A stretch of DNA of 64,000 nt. It comes from Gammaproteobacteria bacterium (GTDB lineage: Bacteria > Pseudomonadota > Gammaproteobacteria > Chromatiales > Chromatiaceae). Below, piece by piece: positions 35,352-43,774 of this stretch. Numbering within the stretch: position 1 is the first letter of the stretch; each line of letters begins with the position of its first letter. Both the position numbers and the translations under genes were made by a program. The notes under the pieces are model-generated. The model made no database searches. It had not been told where the DNA came from and saw only the letters and a program-made list of their open reading frames with translations. The stretch is from NCBI GenBank assembly GCA_020445405.1, contig JAGRGQ010000013.1, positions 1-64,000 of the forward strand. Direction: 5' to 3'.

Positions 35352-36995
35352 TCAGATCTCCTCGGGCACCACTTCGATCGCGCCACAGGGGCATTCGGTG
35401 GCGCACATGCCGCAACCCTTGCAGTAATCGTATTTGAATTCAAACCGATGTCCCGGCCCCAGCTTGGTGATAGCGTTGTCCGGACAGATGCCGTAGCAGT
35501 TGTCGCACTCAAAACAGTTACCGCACGACATGCAGCGGCGAGCCTCAAACAGTGCGTTCTCTTCGTTGAGATCACCAATCACTTCGGCAAAACCACTCTG
35601 CCTGCGGATCACCTCCAGCGTTGGCCTGATGGTGCGTGGTGCATCCGAGTAGTACCAGGTGTTGAGCATATCGTATGTAACGATTTGATGCTTGGTGTCG
35701 GTTTTGTAGGACTCGCCTCGCAACCAGGCGTCGATATTTCGCGCCGCTTTCTTGCCGTGGCCGATGGCGGTCGTGACCGTTCGCTCCGAAGGCACCATGT
35801 CTCCGCCGGCAAAAATACCCGGATGGCCCGTCATCATGCCGGCATTGACTGTAACCACACCCCACTTAACCTCTATACCCGGGAGACTCCTGAGCATGCC
35901 AAGCTCGCTCTCCTGACCCAGTGCCATTACCAGGACGTCTCCCTCAATTTCCTCAAACTGTCCTGTGGGCAAGGGCCGCCCGCTGTCGTCGGGAACCATT
36001 TTTTCAAGTACGAAGGTATTTCCCCTGATCTCCTTGATGGTGCGGAGATTGAATATGTCCACCACCTCTTCCAACGCTTCGTGTACCTCAAAATCGTGTG
36101 CCGCCATCCGCTCCCGCGCCCGTCGAACGATCACCCTGGGGGTAAAGCCGGTAAGACGTTTGGCTGTTCGCGCCACATCCATGGCGGTGTTGCCGCCACC
36201 GTAAACCACCACTCTGCCCTTCAGATATCTGGTCTGCTCCAGCTCAACGTCGCGCAGCAGATTGATGCCTTCGATAACAGGTATGTTGCCGCTGATGGGT
36301 ATATCCAGGCTCTTCGGTGTGTGTGCGCCAACGGCGAGAAAGGCGGCGTCGAAACCTCCCTCTTCCATCGCAGCCTTGAGGTCGTCCACTGGTGTGTCGA
36401 GCCGGATTTCGACGCCCATCTCCTCGATCCGGTCTATTTCGACGTTCAGCTTCTCACGCGGCAGCCGGTACTTGGGAATACCCCAGCGCAGCATGCCACC
36501 AGCTTTGGAGGCGGACTCAAATACCGTTACCTCGTGTCCGAATCGACGCAGATGGTATGCGGCCGCCAAGCCGCCCGGTCCGGCGCCAACCACTATGACC
36601 CGCTTGCCGGTCGGTTCACCTGCAGCTATCTTCCAGTCGTACTTACTCGCCTGATCGCCAAGAAAGCGTTCCACCGAATTGATTCCGACGGACTCATCGA
36701 GCTTTACCCGGTTGCATGCGGTTTCGCAGGGTTGATAGCAAACCCGGCCCATTACGGAAGGGAAGGGATTCTCCTCCATGATCTTGCGCCATGCCGCTTC
36801 GTAGTTACCCTCCTCCGCTTCAAACAGCCAGGCCTGGATGTTCTCACCCGCGGGGCACGCATTGTTGCACGGCGGCAACCGATCGACATAAACCGGGCGG
36901 TTGGTTCGCCAGCTGCCGGTTTTGTTGAGCAGACTGGTGCCGACATCGAGCGTGACGGCAAAGGGTTTTTTCTGAATGACGGACTCTTTGCTCAT
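35352..36995 (-). CDS. NAD(P)H:ferredoxin oxidoreductase subunit fused to a two-cluster ferredoxin domain
   Basis: 547 residues. An N-terminal 4Fe-4S helical domain (NNACPAGENIQAWLF, VCYQPCETACNR) as in the glutamate-synthase small subunit, an FAD site (VIVVGAGPGGLAAAYHLRRF), an NAD(P)H site (VVVYGGGNTAMDVARTAKR) and a closing FAD motif (GIFAGGDMV) are followed by two ferredoxin-type clusters (CMSCGNCFECDNCYGICPD, CKGCGMCATECPCGAI), equivalent to PorD. This fusion should shuttle electrons between NAD(P)H and the porABG enzyme. It is coupled to porB with a one-base overlap (TAATG). Related proteins accompany 2-oxoacid:ferredoxin and phenylglyoxylate oxidoreductases. Confidence 0.85.
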   Translation of the reverse strand: MSKESVIQKKPFAVTLDVGTSLLNKTGSWRTNRPVYVDRLPPCNNACPAGENIQAWLFEAEEGNYEAAWRKIMEENPFPSVMGRVCYQPCETACNRVKLDESVGINSVERFLGDQASKYDWKIAAGEPTGKRVIVVGAGPGGLAAAYHLRRFGHEVTVFESASKAGGMLRWGIPKYRLPREKLNVEIDRIEEMGVEIRLDTPVDDLKAAMEEGGFDAAFLAVGAHTPKSLDIPISGNIPVIEGINLLRDVELEQTRYLKGRVVVYGGGNTAMDVARTAKRLTGFTPRVIVRRARERMAAHDFEVHEALEEVVDIFNLRTIKEIRGNTFVLEKMVPDDSGRPLPTGQFEEIEGDVLVMALGQESELGMLRSLPGIEVKWGVVTVNAGMMTGHPGIFAGGDMVPSERTVTTAIGHGKKAARNIDAWLRGESYKTDTKHQIVTYDMLNTWYYSDAPRTIRPTLEVIRRQSGFAEVIGDLNEENALFEARRCMSCGNCFECDNCYGICPDNAITKLGPGHRFEFKYDYCKGCGMCATECPCGAIEVVPEEI

Positions 36996-38011
36996 TAGAT
37001 GTCGCCCTCGCGTGAGATCAAATCAAAGCGCCTGATGTTACGATCCGCGATTGCCTGAAGCTGTTCCAGTTGATGCGCATTCCCGGGTTTGAAAACATGG
37101 GCGAAGCGTCGCTGCAGCTTCAGGTAATCCGCAACCGACACGCGCCTGCGTATCTTGGTTACCGCAGTTATCTCTCCGTACTCCCCCTCCAGCAACGGAT
37201 ACATGCCGCATTCCACCGCGTAGCGGGCAATCTTTATGGTGTCCCCGGGCAACGAACCCCAGCCCAGCGGACAGGGAACGAATATCTCGATGTAACGGGC
37301 CCCCCGTATCTGCATCGCCCTGGTAACCTTCAGTTCCAGATCGTGCAGATCGTGCACCGATGCGGTGGCCACATATGGAATCTGGTGAGCAATCGCCACC
37401 AGCGGCACGCTCTTGCCGGTGTTGAACACATTCCCCGGTTCGTCGCCTACCGGCTGGGTTGTGGCGGTGCGGGCAGCCGCCGGGGTGGCGCTGGATCGCT
37501 GTACACCGGTGTTCATGTACGCCTGATTGTTGTAACAGATGTAAAGCACGTCGTCATTGCGGTCGAAGGTTCCGGAGAGACATCCAAAACCGATATCGGT
37601 CGTCCCCCCGTCCCCGCCCTGGGCGATGACTCTCACATCATTGCGGCCCTTCACCTTCAGCGCAGCCGCGATACCTGATGCGACCGCAGCAGCATTGCCG
37701 AACAACGAATGAATCCAGGGTATGGACCAGGCGGTTTCCGGGTAAGGCGTGGTAAATACCTCCAGGCAGCCGGTGGCATTGGCGGCGATGAGCTGGTTGT
37801 TGGTCGCACGCATCGCCGCATCGATGGCGAACCGCGCACCCAGCGCCTCGCCGCAACCCTGACAGGCCCGATGCCCGGAATCCAGGGAGTTCGAACGGTC
37901 GATCGTCGCCTGCACGGTTCGTTGATCCTGTTCCAGCAGGCGATTGCCGACGGTGAATGTACCGGTCTGGTAAAATTTGACCTTCTGTTTTGATTCAGGT
38001 AGCTGTGGCAT
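36995..38011 (-). CDS. porB: 2-oxoacid (pyruvate):ferredoxin oxidoreductase, beta subunit
   Basis: 338 residues. The TPP-binding motif is AQGGDGGTTDIGFGCLSG followed by VLYICYNNQAYMNTGVQRSS. Cluster-binding cysteines occur as RACQGCGEALG, NATGCLEV and VPCPLGWGS, the normal PorB set. Together with the alpha and gamma subunits this makes a CoA-acylating oxidoreductase that decarboxylates a 2-oxoacid and reduces ferredoxin. Sequence features alone do not separate pyruvate from related substrates, but a PdhR-like operator upstream of the operon favours pyruvate (inference). Confidence 0.88.
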   Translation of the reverse strand: MPQLPESKQKVKFYQTGTFTVGNRLLEQDQRTVQATIDRSNSLDSGHRACQGCGEALGARFAIDAAMRATNNQLIAANATGCLEVFTTPYPETAWSIPWIHSLFGNAAAVASGIAAALKVKGRNDVRVIAQGGDGGTTDIGFGCLSGTFDRNDDVLYICYNNQAYMNTGVQRSSATPAAARTATTQPVGDEPGNVFNTGKSVPLVAIAHQIPYVATASVHDLHDLELKVTRAMQIRGARYIEIFVPCPLGWGSLPGDTIKIARYAVECGMYPLLEGEYGEITAVTKIRRRVSVADYLKLQRRFAHVFKPGNAHQLEQLQAIADRNIRRFDLISREGDI

Positions 38012-38034
38012 CTGTCTCTCCTGCCGGGGCAGTG

Positions 38035-39291
38035 CTAGATAGTTTTTGCGGCGGCGACCATACCCACGTCGCTGAGAATGTTTTCCGCGGCCGAACCGGA
38101 GAGCCGCTGCGCCTTCTCCCGCTCGAGTTCACGATTAACCACATCCATTCTCATATCGTGGAAATGGATCCTGTTGAGTTGGTCGTTCAAGCCCTTTTCG
38201 AACATGCGCCGCAGATTCGCACGGGTGATGGGGCGTCCGCCCAGTCCCCCGATTACCGAATGCACTTCCAGGTTCAGTCCGCGGGTGGCCATGCGAATAT
38301 CGTTGGCGAGAATTCCGCCCATGCCGACGGCCAGGGATTTTTCAAATACGATGACCCGCCTGGCGTCTTTCAGCGCCTCCTGCAACGCTTCAATCGGGAA
38401 AGGACGAAAAGACCGCACGGTCAACGCACCGATCGAGTGACCCTCCTCGCGCATTCCGGCCAGCACCTCCTTCATGGTGCCGATCACCGACCCCATGGTG
38501 ACGACAACGGTCTCTTTCCCGGCACTGTCATACTCTTTCAGGAGTCCGCCCGAATCCCGCCCGATCAACTCTGCAAACTCCGCCGATTGCTCGGTTATCA
38601 GCTTCAGCGCCTCGCGCTGCTTGTGGTGAGCCAGATATCGGACTTCGGTGAATGCCTCCGGTCCCACCATCGCCCCCATGGAGACAGGTGCCGACGGGTC
38701 CAGCACCTGACGCGGCTGGAAAGGCGGCAAGTATCGGTCGACCAACTCCTGGGAGGGGATATCCACCTGGCTGTAGGAGTGGGTAAGAATAAAACCGTCC
38801 ATACACACCATGACCGGCATGCTGAGCTCTTCCGCCAGCTTGAATGCCTGAATGTGTACGTCCACCGCCTCCTGATTGGTCTCCACGAACAACTGAATCC
38901 ATCCAGCGTCCCGCGCCGACATGGAATCGCTCCAGTCATTCCAGATATTGATGGGAGCGCCAATGGCACGGTTGCCGACCGTCATAACGATGGGCAGTCC
39001 CATGCCCGAGGCGTTGTACACCGCCTCCATCATGAACAGCATTCCCTGGCTGGAGGTGGCTGTGTAACTGCGTGCGCCGGCAGCGGAGGAACCTATGCAG
39101 GCGGATAGCGCGCCGAATTCCGACTCCACCAACAGGAACTCACAGGGCGATAGCTCCCCCGATTTAACCATCATTCCCAGATCCTCAACGATGTGTGTCT
39201 GGGGGGTGATCGGGTACGCCGAGATCACCTCGGGGCGACTCAGCGCCACGGCCTGGGCTACCGCTTGCGAACCTTCAATCTGCTTCAACAT
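38035..39291 (-). CDS. porA: 2-oxoacid (pyruvate):ferredoxin oxidoreductase, alpha subunit
   Basis: 418 residues, as expected for PorA. The N-terminal part shows EVISAYPITPQTHIVEDLG with VESEFGALSACIGSSAAGAR (conserved substrate/TPP region) and TSSQGMLFMMEAVYNASGMG; the C-terminal transketolase-like part has VTMGSVIGTMKEVLAG, LTVRSFRPFP and VFEKSLAVGMGG. No Cys-rich ferredoxin domain is present in this subunit. Gene order porG-porA-porB-flavoprotein with 0-30 bp gaps makes a single operon. The four-subunit architecture is typical of anaerobes and of autotrophs using reductive carbon assimilation, and unusual within a housekeeping cluster. Confidence 0.9.
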   Translation of the reverse strand: MLKQIEGSQAVAQAVALSRPEVISAYPITPQTHIVEDLGMMVKSGELSPCEFLLVESEFGALSACIGSSAAGARSYTATSSQGMLFMMEAVYNASGMGLPIVMTVGNRAIGAPINIWNDWSDSMSARDAGWIQLFVETNQEAVDVHIQAFKLAEELSMPVMVCMDGFILTHSYSQVDIPSQELVDRYLPPFQPRQVLDPSAPVSMGAMVGPEAFTEVRYLAHHKQREALKLITEQSAEFAELIGRDSGGLLKEYDSAGKETVVVTMGSVIGTMKEVLAGMREEGHSIGALTVRSFRPFPIEALQEALKDARRVIVFEKSLAVGMGGILANDIRMATRGLNLEVHSVIGGLGGRPITRANLRRMFEKGLNDQLNRIHFHDMRMDVVNRELEREKAQRLSGSAAENILSDVGMVAAAKTI

Positions 39292-39321
39292 GACTGGCTT
39301 CTCCTCTGAATTCCCGGCTGC

Positions 39322-39882
39322 TCAAGCGGCGGTGGCCTGCTGGTGCGCAGCCCGCGCAGCGACAACGTTGGCTTCGCCGACCTTTCCGGGAAATTTTCTC
39401 ATGATGGCGTTGCACACGGCGTCGATTTGTATCTCGCTGCTCATCGCTGCAAGCGCACCCAGAAGTACCGTGTTCGGCGTTGGCCGCCCCAGATGTTTCA
39501 TTGCCAGTTCGGTGGCGGGTACAGCGATGACATGGCCGGCAGGCAACCGGTTGGTCGCCTCGCCAATGTGCAGATCCTCAAGATTTTTCGAAGTATTGAT
39601 CAGAACCCAGCCATCGTCGCGCAATCCGCCGAATACATCGATCGCATTGAAAAGAGTGGGATCCTGCACAATCAGCAGGTTGGGGTCGAGTACCGGCTCT
39701 CTCAACTCGATCGGATTGCTGTCTATACGAACGTAGGCAACCACCGGGGCTCCCATACGCTCTGAGCCGAAACTGGGTACCGCCTGGGCGTGTTTACCCT
39801 GCTCGAAAGCGGCTATGGACAACATTTCGGCAGCAGAAACCACACCCTGGCCGCCGCGGCCATGAATACGTATCTGAAACAT
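39322..39882 (-). CDS. porG: 2-oxoacid (pyruvate):ferredoxin oxidoreductase, gamma subunit
   Basis: 186 residues, first gene of the operon. The start MFQIRIHGRGGQGVVSAAEM is the PorG signature, followed by SFGSERMGAPVVAYVRID and TPNTVLLGALAAM. Gamma subunits contribute to CoA binding and holoenzyme assembly. A short AGGA site precedes the ATG. Upstream lie a TATAAT and two TGGTATTACCA-type palindromes, which are the likely promoter and operators of the operon. Confidence 0.9.
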   Translation of the reverse strand: MFQIRIHGRGGQGVVSAAEMLSIAAFEQGKHAQAVPSFGSERMGAPVVAYVRIDSNPIELREPVLDPNLLIVQDPTLFNAIDVFGGLRDDGWVLINTSKNLEDLHIGEATNRLPAGHVIAVPATELAMKHLGRPTPNTVLLGALAAMSSEIQIDAVCNAIMRKFPGKVGEANVVAARAAHQQATAA

Positions 39883-40017
39883 TTCCTAAATTTATCCTCG
39901 TTACGATGTGCGATGTTTTTCGCTGACCGAACAGAACCGGGATACGGCAGGGAACCTTTCCGGTCCCTACCCCGCTTGATATGGGCCGGATACCGGCCTA
40001 CCTTGGCAATGACGCTC

Positions 40018-40028
40018 TGGTAATACCA
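40018..40028. promoter_or_regulatory. PdhR/FadR-like operator, proximal site
   Basis: TGGTAATACCA is an 11-bp palindrome with the TGGTnnnACCA core bound by PdhR, LldR and other FCD-type GntR regulators (E. coli PdhR consensus AATTGGTnnnACCAATT). It lies 9 bp downstream of the TATAAT proposed for the por operon, i.e. over the expected transcription start, a classic repressor position. Confidence 0.6.
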
Positions 40029-40036
40029 ATTTAGAC

Positions 40037-40042
40037 ATTATA
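40037..40042 (-). promoter_or_regulatory. Candidate -10 box of the por operon
   Basis: On the minus strand TATAAT is a perfect -10 hexamer ~155 bp before porG. No good -35 box is found 16-18 bp upstream, so activation or a weak -35 is implied. Confidence 0.45.
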
Positions 40043-40201
40043 ATACCGCATCGACCACGTTTGTGTCTAATATTTAATGCGCCTATAAACAGGACTTTTC
40101 ACTTGTTAAGTTCAATGTTTTTATGGCTATAGGAAACTAGTCTGATGTTGCCACAGCGCCTCGTGCCTGCTCCCGGGGTGCCCTGGGAAACGCCCGTTAT
40201 T

Positions 40202-40216
40202 ATTGGTATTACCAAT
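40202..40216. promoter_or_regulatory. PdhR/FadR-like operator, distal site
   Basis: ATTGGTATTACCAAT is a perfect 15-bp palindrome of the same type as the proximal site 185 bp away; it fits the PdhR consensus at every fixed position. Two sites of one kind around a promoter suggest looping or cooperative binding by one GntR-type regulator, which is not encoded in this window. Confidence 0.65.
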
Positions 40217-40403
40217 TTTTAATCGAGTCTTCGATCAGACCTTGAAGCAATCTTAGCAAGTTTTCACCGGATTTCACGCCTGCCGCCGCTGCCCGCTTCC
40301 GACCCATCTGCGTGCGGAAACCGCTACTTCAGTCATCCCGGCGCATTGCAGGCAGGTTCTGTGCCACCCGGCTGGATCCGGCGCTATCGACGGGTAACCA
40401 GGA

Positions 40404-40688
40404 CTTGTTAACACTATGCGGACACCCATCGACGGAGGCCATTTTTTTACAGAGCAAGGCGCGCTGAGCGTCGTGTACTTACCATACGTGAGCGAAAGTG
40501 CAACGCAGCCATGTGAAAAAATCGCCCCGTCCCTTCGGGTTGGCGCTCAAATGAGCCCATTCGGTGTTGCGCAACGCTCATTTGGAATGACCAAACTTCG
40601 CTTTGCGCGCCTTGCACCGAGGGCACTTCCTTCGGTCGACTGGGCTCATTTGAGTGCCAACGCCGGGTATCCGCATAGTGTTAACAGG
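40404..40688. mobile_element. 285-bp palindromic MITE-like element
   Basis: The ends are inverted copies over ~24 bp with two mismatches: left begins CTTGTTAACACTATGCGGAC (40404), right ends CCGCATAGTGTTAACAGG (40671-40688). Nested inside are further inverted parts: TTGGCGCTCAAATGAGCCC against GGGCTCATTTGAGTGCCAA, and a centre around CGTGTACTTACCATACGTGAGCG. A plus-strand open frame across it is an accident of this structure. The right end stops 2 bp before the folC stop codon, so the element marks the border between folC and the por block. It contains no transposase and would need one in trans. Only one copy is in the window. Confidence 0.7.
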
Positions 40689-40690
40689 CC

Positions 40691-42013
40691 CTAGATACAG
40701 TTGCCTGCCGGAGCGCTCAGTTTATTGGGTTTTGACTGTTTTCGTTCGACCAGGGGAAGAATGTCTCCGACCAGCCAGAAAGATCCGAACACCAGAACCG
40801 TGTCGCCTGCAGAAGCATCTGCCATCGCGCCCTCGAACGCCGTAACCGCATTCGAGTATTGCGTGATTTTGACATTGTCCAGGGCTACTGCGGCGATGAT
40901 TTCCGACAGCCTGGCCGTGGGCATGCCCCGACTTACCCCGAGGTCTGCGAGATACCATTCATCCACCAGCGGCGCCACTACAGCCACCACAGATTTGACG
41001 TCCTTATCCGACATCATGCCGAACACGGCTTTGGTCTGACCAGCACGCGGCAGCCGTCTCAGATTTTCCACGAACACCTGGACCGCTTCGACATTGTGCG
41101 CAACATCCAGCACAATCCCGGGGGTTCCGGGAATCACCTGAAACCGGCCCCGCACCTGTGCTGCCTGCAATCCCTGCTCAACAGCCCCGCGCTCGACCGC
41201 AAGCCAGGACCGCATCAACGTCAGCGCCATGATCACGCCGGCAGCATTCTGCAGTTGATACTCCCCTTGCAGGCAGGGCAGTGGCAGCTCTTCCATGCGC
41301 CTGCCCTCACTCCACCAGTCCCAGCTTGCACCATTGTTCTGATAGGAGAAATCGATGCCGGAAACGTAGATTGCCGCGTGCAGTCGTCGGGCATGATCAA
41401 ACAGTAACTCGGACGCGGAAGGTGACGCACAGACGACAGGTTTGCCGGGGCGCATGATGCCTGCTTTTTCCCGGGCAATCTCATGCAACGTACTCCCCAG
41501 CCACTCTGTGTGGTCCAATCCGATGGTGGTGACCAGCGCCAGGTCGGGGTCAAGGATGTTTACCGCATCCAGGCGTCCACCCATGCCCACTTCAAGCACC
41601 ACCACATCGAGTTGCGCATCGAGGAATATACTTAGCGCCGCCAGCGCGCTGAATTCGAAATAGGTTATCGAGGTACCACCACGAGCCTGGTCGATGCGTT
41701 CGAAGGCTGCGCAGATCAGCTCGTCATCCGCCGCCTTGCCGTCGACACGGATGCGTTCGTTATAGTTGACCAGATGGGGGGAGGTGAAGCATCCGACCCG
41801 ATAGCCCGCCGCTCTGTATATCGCATCCAGAAAGGCCACACAAGAGCCCTTGCCGTTGGTACCCGCAACCGTAATCACCCGGAACGGCAACTGCGCCCGG
41901 TGCGCTGCTTTTCGCCAGACCGAGGCCACCCTCTCGAGACCAAGATCGATCTTCTTTGGATGCAGACCCTCCTGCCACCGCAGCCACTCGTCAAGTTTCC
42001 GGAAACGAGACAA
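40691..42013 (-). CDS. folC: Dihydrofolate synthase / folylpolyglutamate synthase
   Basis: 440 residues from a TTG start one base after the accD stop (TGAATTG). Adds glutamate to dihydropteroate and to reduced folates. Motifs: ITVAGTNGKGSCVAFLDAIY (P-loop), TSPHLVNYNERIRVDG, ALVTTIGLDHTEWLG, EKAGIMRPGKPVV and VRGRFQVI, then LDVAHNVEAV. Length is that of the FolC family. Order accD-folC is conserved in gammaproteobacteria. Its stop codon abuts the MITE-like element, but the C-terminal domain looks complete (DTVLVFGSFWLVGDI). Confidence 0.95.
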   Translation of the reverse strand: MSRFRKLDEWLRWQEGLHPKKIDLGLERVASVWRKAAHRAQLPFRVITVAGTNGKGSCVAFLDAIYRAAGYRVGCFTSPHLVNYNERIRVDGKAADDELICAAFERIDQARGGTSITYFEFSALAALSIFLDAQLDVVVLEVGMGGRLDAVNILDPDLALVTTIGLDHTEWLGSTLHEIAREKAGIMRPGKPVVCASPSASELLFDHARRLHAAIYVSGIDFSYQNNGASWDWWSEGRRMEELPLPCLQGEYQLQNAAGVIMALTLMRSWLAVERGAVEQGLQAAQVRGRFQVIPGTPGIVLDVAHNVEAVQVFVENLRRLPRAGQTKAVFGMMSDKDVKSVVAVVAPLVDEWYLADLGVSRGMPTARLSEIIAAVALDNVKITQYSNAVTAFEGAMADASAGDTVLVFGSFWLVGDILPLVERKQSKPNKLSAPAGNCI

Positions 42014-42014
42014 T

Positions 42015-42875
42015 TCAGGGTCTTGGCTGATGCGTAAGTGTGCTGATCAGGCTGGCGAGCCGGTCCCGCATCTCCCGCCGATCGATGATCATGTCGACCG
42101 TCCCATGTTCCAGCAGAAATTCACTGCGCTGAAATCCGTCCGGCAATTTTTCCCGTACAGTCTGTTCGATGACACGTGGCCCGGCAAAACCGATAAGCGC
42201 ATTGGGTTCGGCAATATTCACGTCGCCCAGCATGGCGAAGCTGGCAGAAACACCACCCATGGTCGGATCGGTCATGATGGAAATATAGGGGATCCCCTTT
42301 TTTGCCATCCGACCAAGCGCCGCGCTGGTCTTTGCCATCTGCATCAGCGAAAAGAGAGACTCCTGCATTCGTGCGCCTCCGCTGGCGGAGAAACAGACCA
42401 GGGGAATACAGTGTTCAATACAGATATTGACCCCCTGCACAAACTTTTCTCCGACTACCGAGCCCATCGAACCACCCATGAAATTGAACTCAAATGCCAG
42501 CGCAACCAGGTCCATGCCTTTCAACTGACCACGCATCGCTATCAAGGCCTCTTTTTCGCCACTGACCTTCTGCGCCTGGGACACACGATCCTTGTACTTC
42601 TTGCTGTCCTTGAACTTGAGCGGATCGCTGGGAACCAGTTCGGCAGCAATCTCCAAGCCGGAATCCGGATCCAGAAATATTTCCAAACGGCGGCGGGCAC
42701 TGACCCTGTTGTGGTAGCTGCACTTGGGGCAGACATCCAGGTTCCGCTCCATTTCCGCTCGGTATAGAATCGCGCCGCAACCGGGACATTTAGCCCATAA
42801 TCCTTCGGGTACCCCCCGTTTATTGCCGCCTTCGATGCGAATGCGACTGGGAATCAATTTTTCGAACCAGCTCAT
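42015..42875 (-). CDS. accD: Acetyl-CoA carboxylase carboxyltransferase subunit beta
   Basis: 286 residues from the ATG at 42875 ([10 protein letters not shown], the typical AccD start). The N-terminal Cys4 zinc ribbon is [10 protein letters not shown] and [20 protein letters not shown], then the carboxyltransferase fold with [19 protein letters not shown] and [19 protein letters not shown], and [20 protein letters not shown]. With AccA it forms malonyl-CoA for fatty-acid synthesis. Located between trpA and folC as in many gammaproteobacteria; co-transcription with folC is nearly certain. Confidence 0.97.
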   Translation of the reverse strand: MSWFEKLIPSRIRIEGGNKRGVPEGLWAKCPGCGAILYRAEMERNLDVCPKCSYHNRVSARRRLEIFLDPDSGLEIAAELVPSDPLKFKDSKKYKDRVSQAQKVSGEKEALIAMRGQLKGMDLVALAFEFNFMGGSMGSVVGEKFVQGVNICIEHCIPLVCFSASGGARMQESLFSLMQMAKTSAALGRMAKKGIPYISIMTDPTMGGVSASFAMLGDVNIAEPNALIGFAGPRVIEQTVREKLPDGFQRSEFLLEHGTVDMIIDRREMRDRLASLISTLTHQPRP

Positions 42876-42967
42876 ATGGGTAAAGTCCTGTTTACGGTAA
42901 CTACTCGATAACCCGGGACGAAACGATGACAAAAGAGAGCGTTTACAGAAGCGGTTATCTATATATC

Positions 42968-43774
42968 TCAGATCAGATCCATGGCCGCGCGCATCTGCGA
43001 GATTGAACGGGAAAGTGCTGGTGCGATCGCATCGGGTTGATCGGCCAAAGATTCGATCTGATTCACCAGCACACTGCCGACAATAACCGCATCCGCAACC
43101 TGCGCCACCGCCTGGGCGGATTCCGGGTCTTTGATACCAAATCCGACTCCGACGGGCAGTCCGGTCGATTTACGGATATGAAAAACCTTGCTCGCCACTT
43201 CCCCGATGGCAAGGCGTGCCGATCCGGTCGTGCCTTTGACCGAGACATAGTACACAAAACCGGCGGCTGCATCACAGATCCGTTTAATGCGTTGCTCATC
43301 GCTGGTCGGGGCCAACAGGAAGATCGGATCTATCCGCTGCGCACGCAATGCCGCCAGATAATCGTCCGCCTCTTCCGGCGGAATATCCACAGTAATAACA
43401 CCGTCCACACCGGCCGCGCCGGCCATCTCAGCAAACCGCTCATAGCCAAGCGCTTCGATCGGATTGAGGTAACCCATCAATACCACCGGCGTATCCCTGT
43501 CCCGTTCGCGAAACCGGTGCACCATTCCAATCACGTCTCTCAGGCTGGTATTGTGTTTCAATGCGCGTTCATTGGCCCGTTGAATCACCGGGCCATCAGC
43601 CATCGGGTCCGAGAACGGCACACCCAATTCAATGATACTGCCGCCGGCCGCCACCATTGCATGCATCAACGGGACGGTCACTTCAGGATCCGGGTCGCCG
43701 GCGGTTATGAAGGGTATAAGCGCGGTTTTATTGTGCGCTGCAAGTTGCTCGAATCGTTGACTGATGCGGCTCAT
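42968..43774 (-). CDS. trpA: Tryptophan synthase alpha chain
   Basis: 268 residues. TIM-barrel subunit that cleaves indole-3-glycerol phosphate; the catalytic Glu lies in [20 protein letters not shown] (Glu ~50, Asp ~61) and [12 protein letters not shown] and [15 protein letters not shown] are conserved phosphate-site elements. It overlaps trpB by 4 bp (ATGA), giving the stoichiometric coupling typical of the alpha2beta2 complex. Order trpF-trpB-trpA-accD. Confidence 0.97.
   Translation of the reverse strand: MSRISQRFEQLAAHNKTALIPFITAGDPDPEVTVPLMHAMVAAGGSIIELGVPFSDPMADGPVIQRANERALKHNTSLRDVIGMVHRFRERDRDTPVVLMGYLNPIEALGYERFAEMAGAAGVDGVITVDIPPEEADDYLAALRAQRIDPIFLLAPTSDEQRIKRICDAAAGFVYYVSVKGTTGSARLAIGEVASKVFHIRKSTGLPVGVGFGIKDPESAQAVAQVADAVIVGSVLVNQIESLADQPDAIAPALSRSISQMRAAMDLI

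Noticed and set aside
35448..36998. 516-codon plus-strand open frame
   Set aside because: Entirely antisense to the NADPH/ferredoxin oxidoreductase gene, which has clear FAD and Fe-S motifs; the frame is His/Arg/Pro-rich without any domain and arises from the codon bias of the real gene.
40416..40694. 92-codon open frame inside the palindromic element
   Set aside because: Its sequence is explained by the inverted repeats; no ribosome site or family resemblance.
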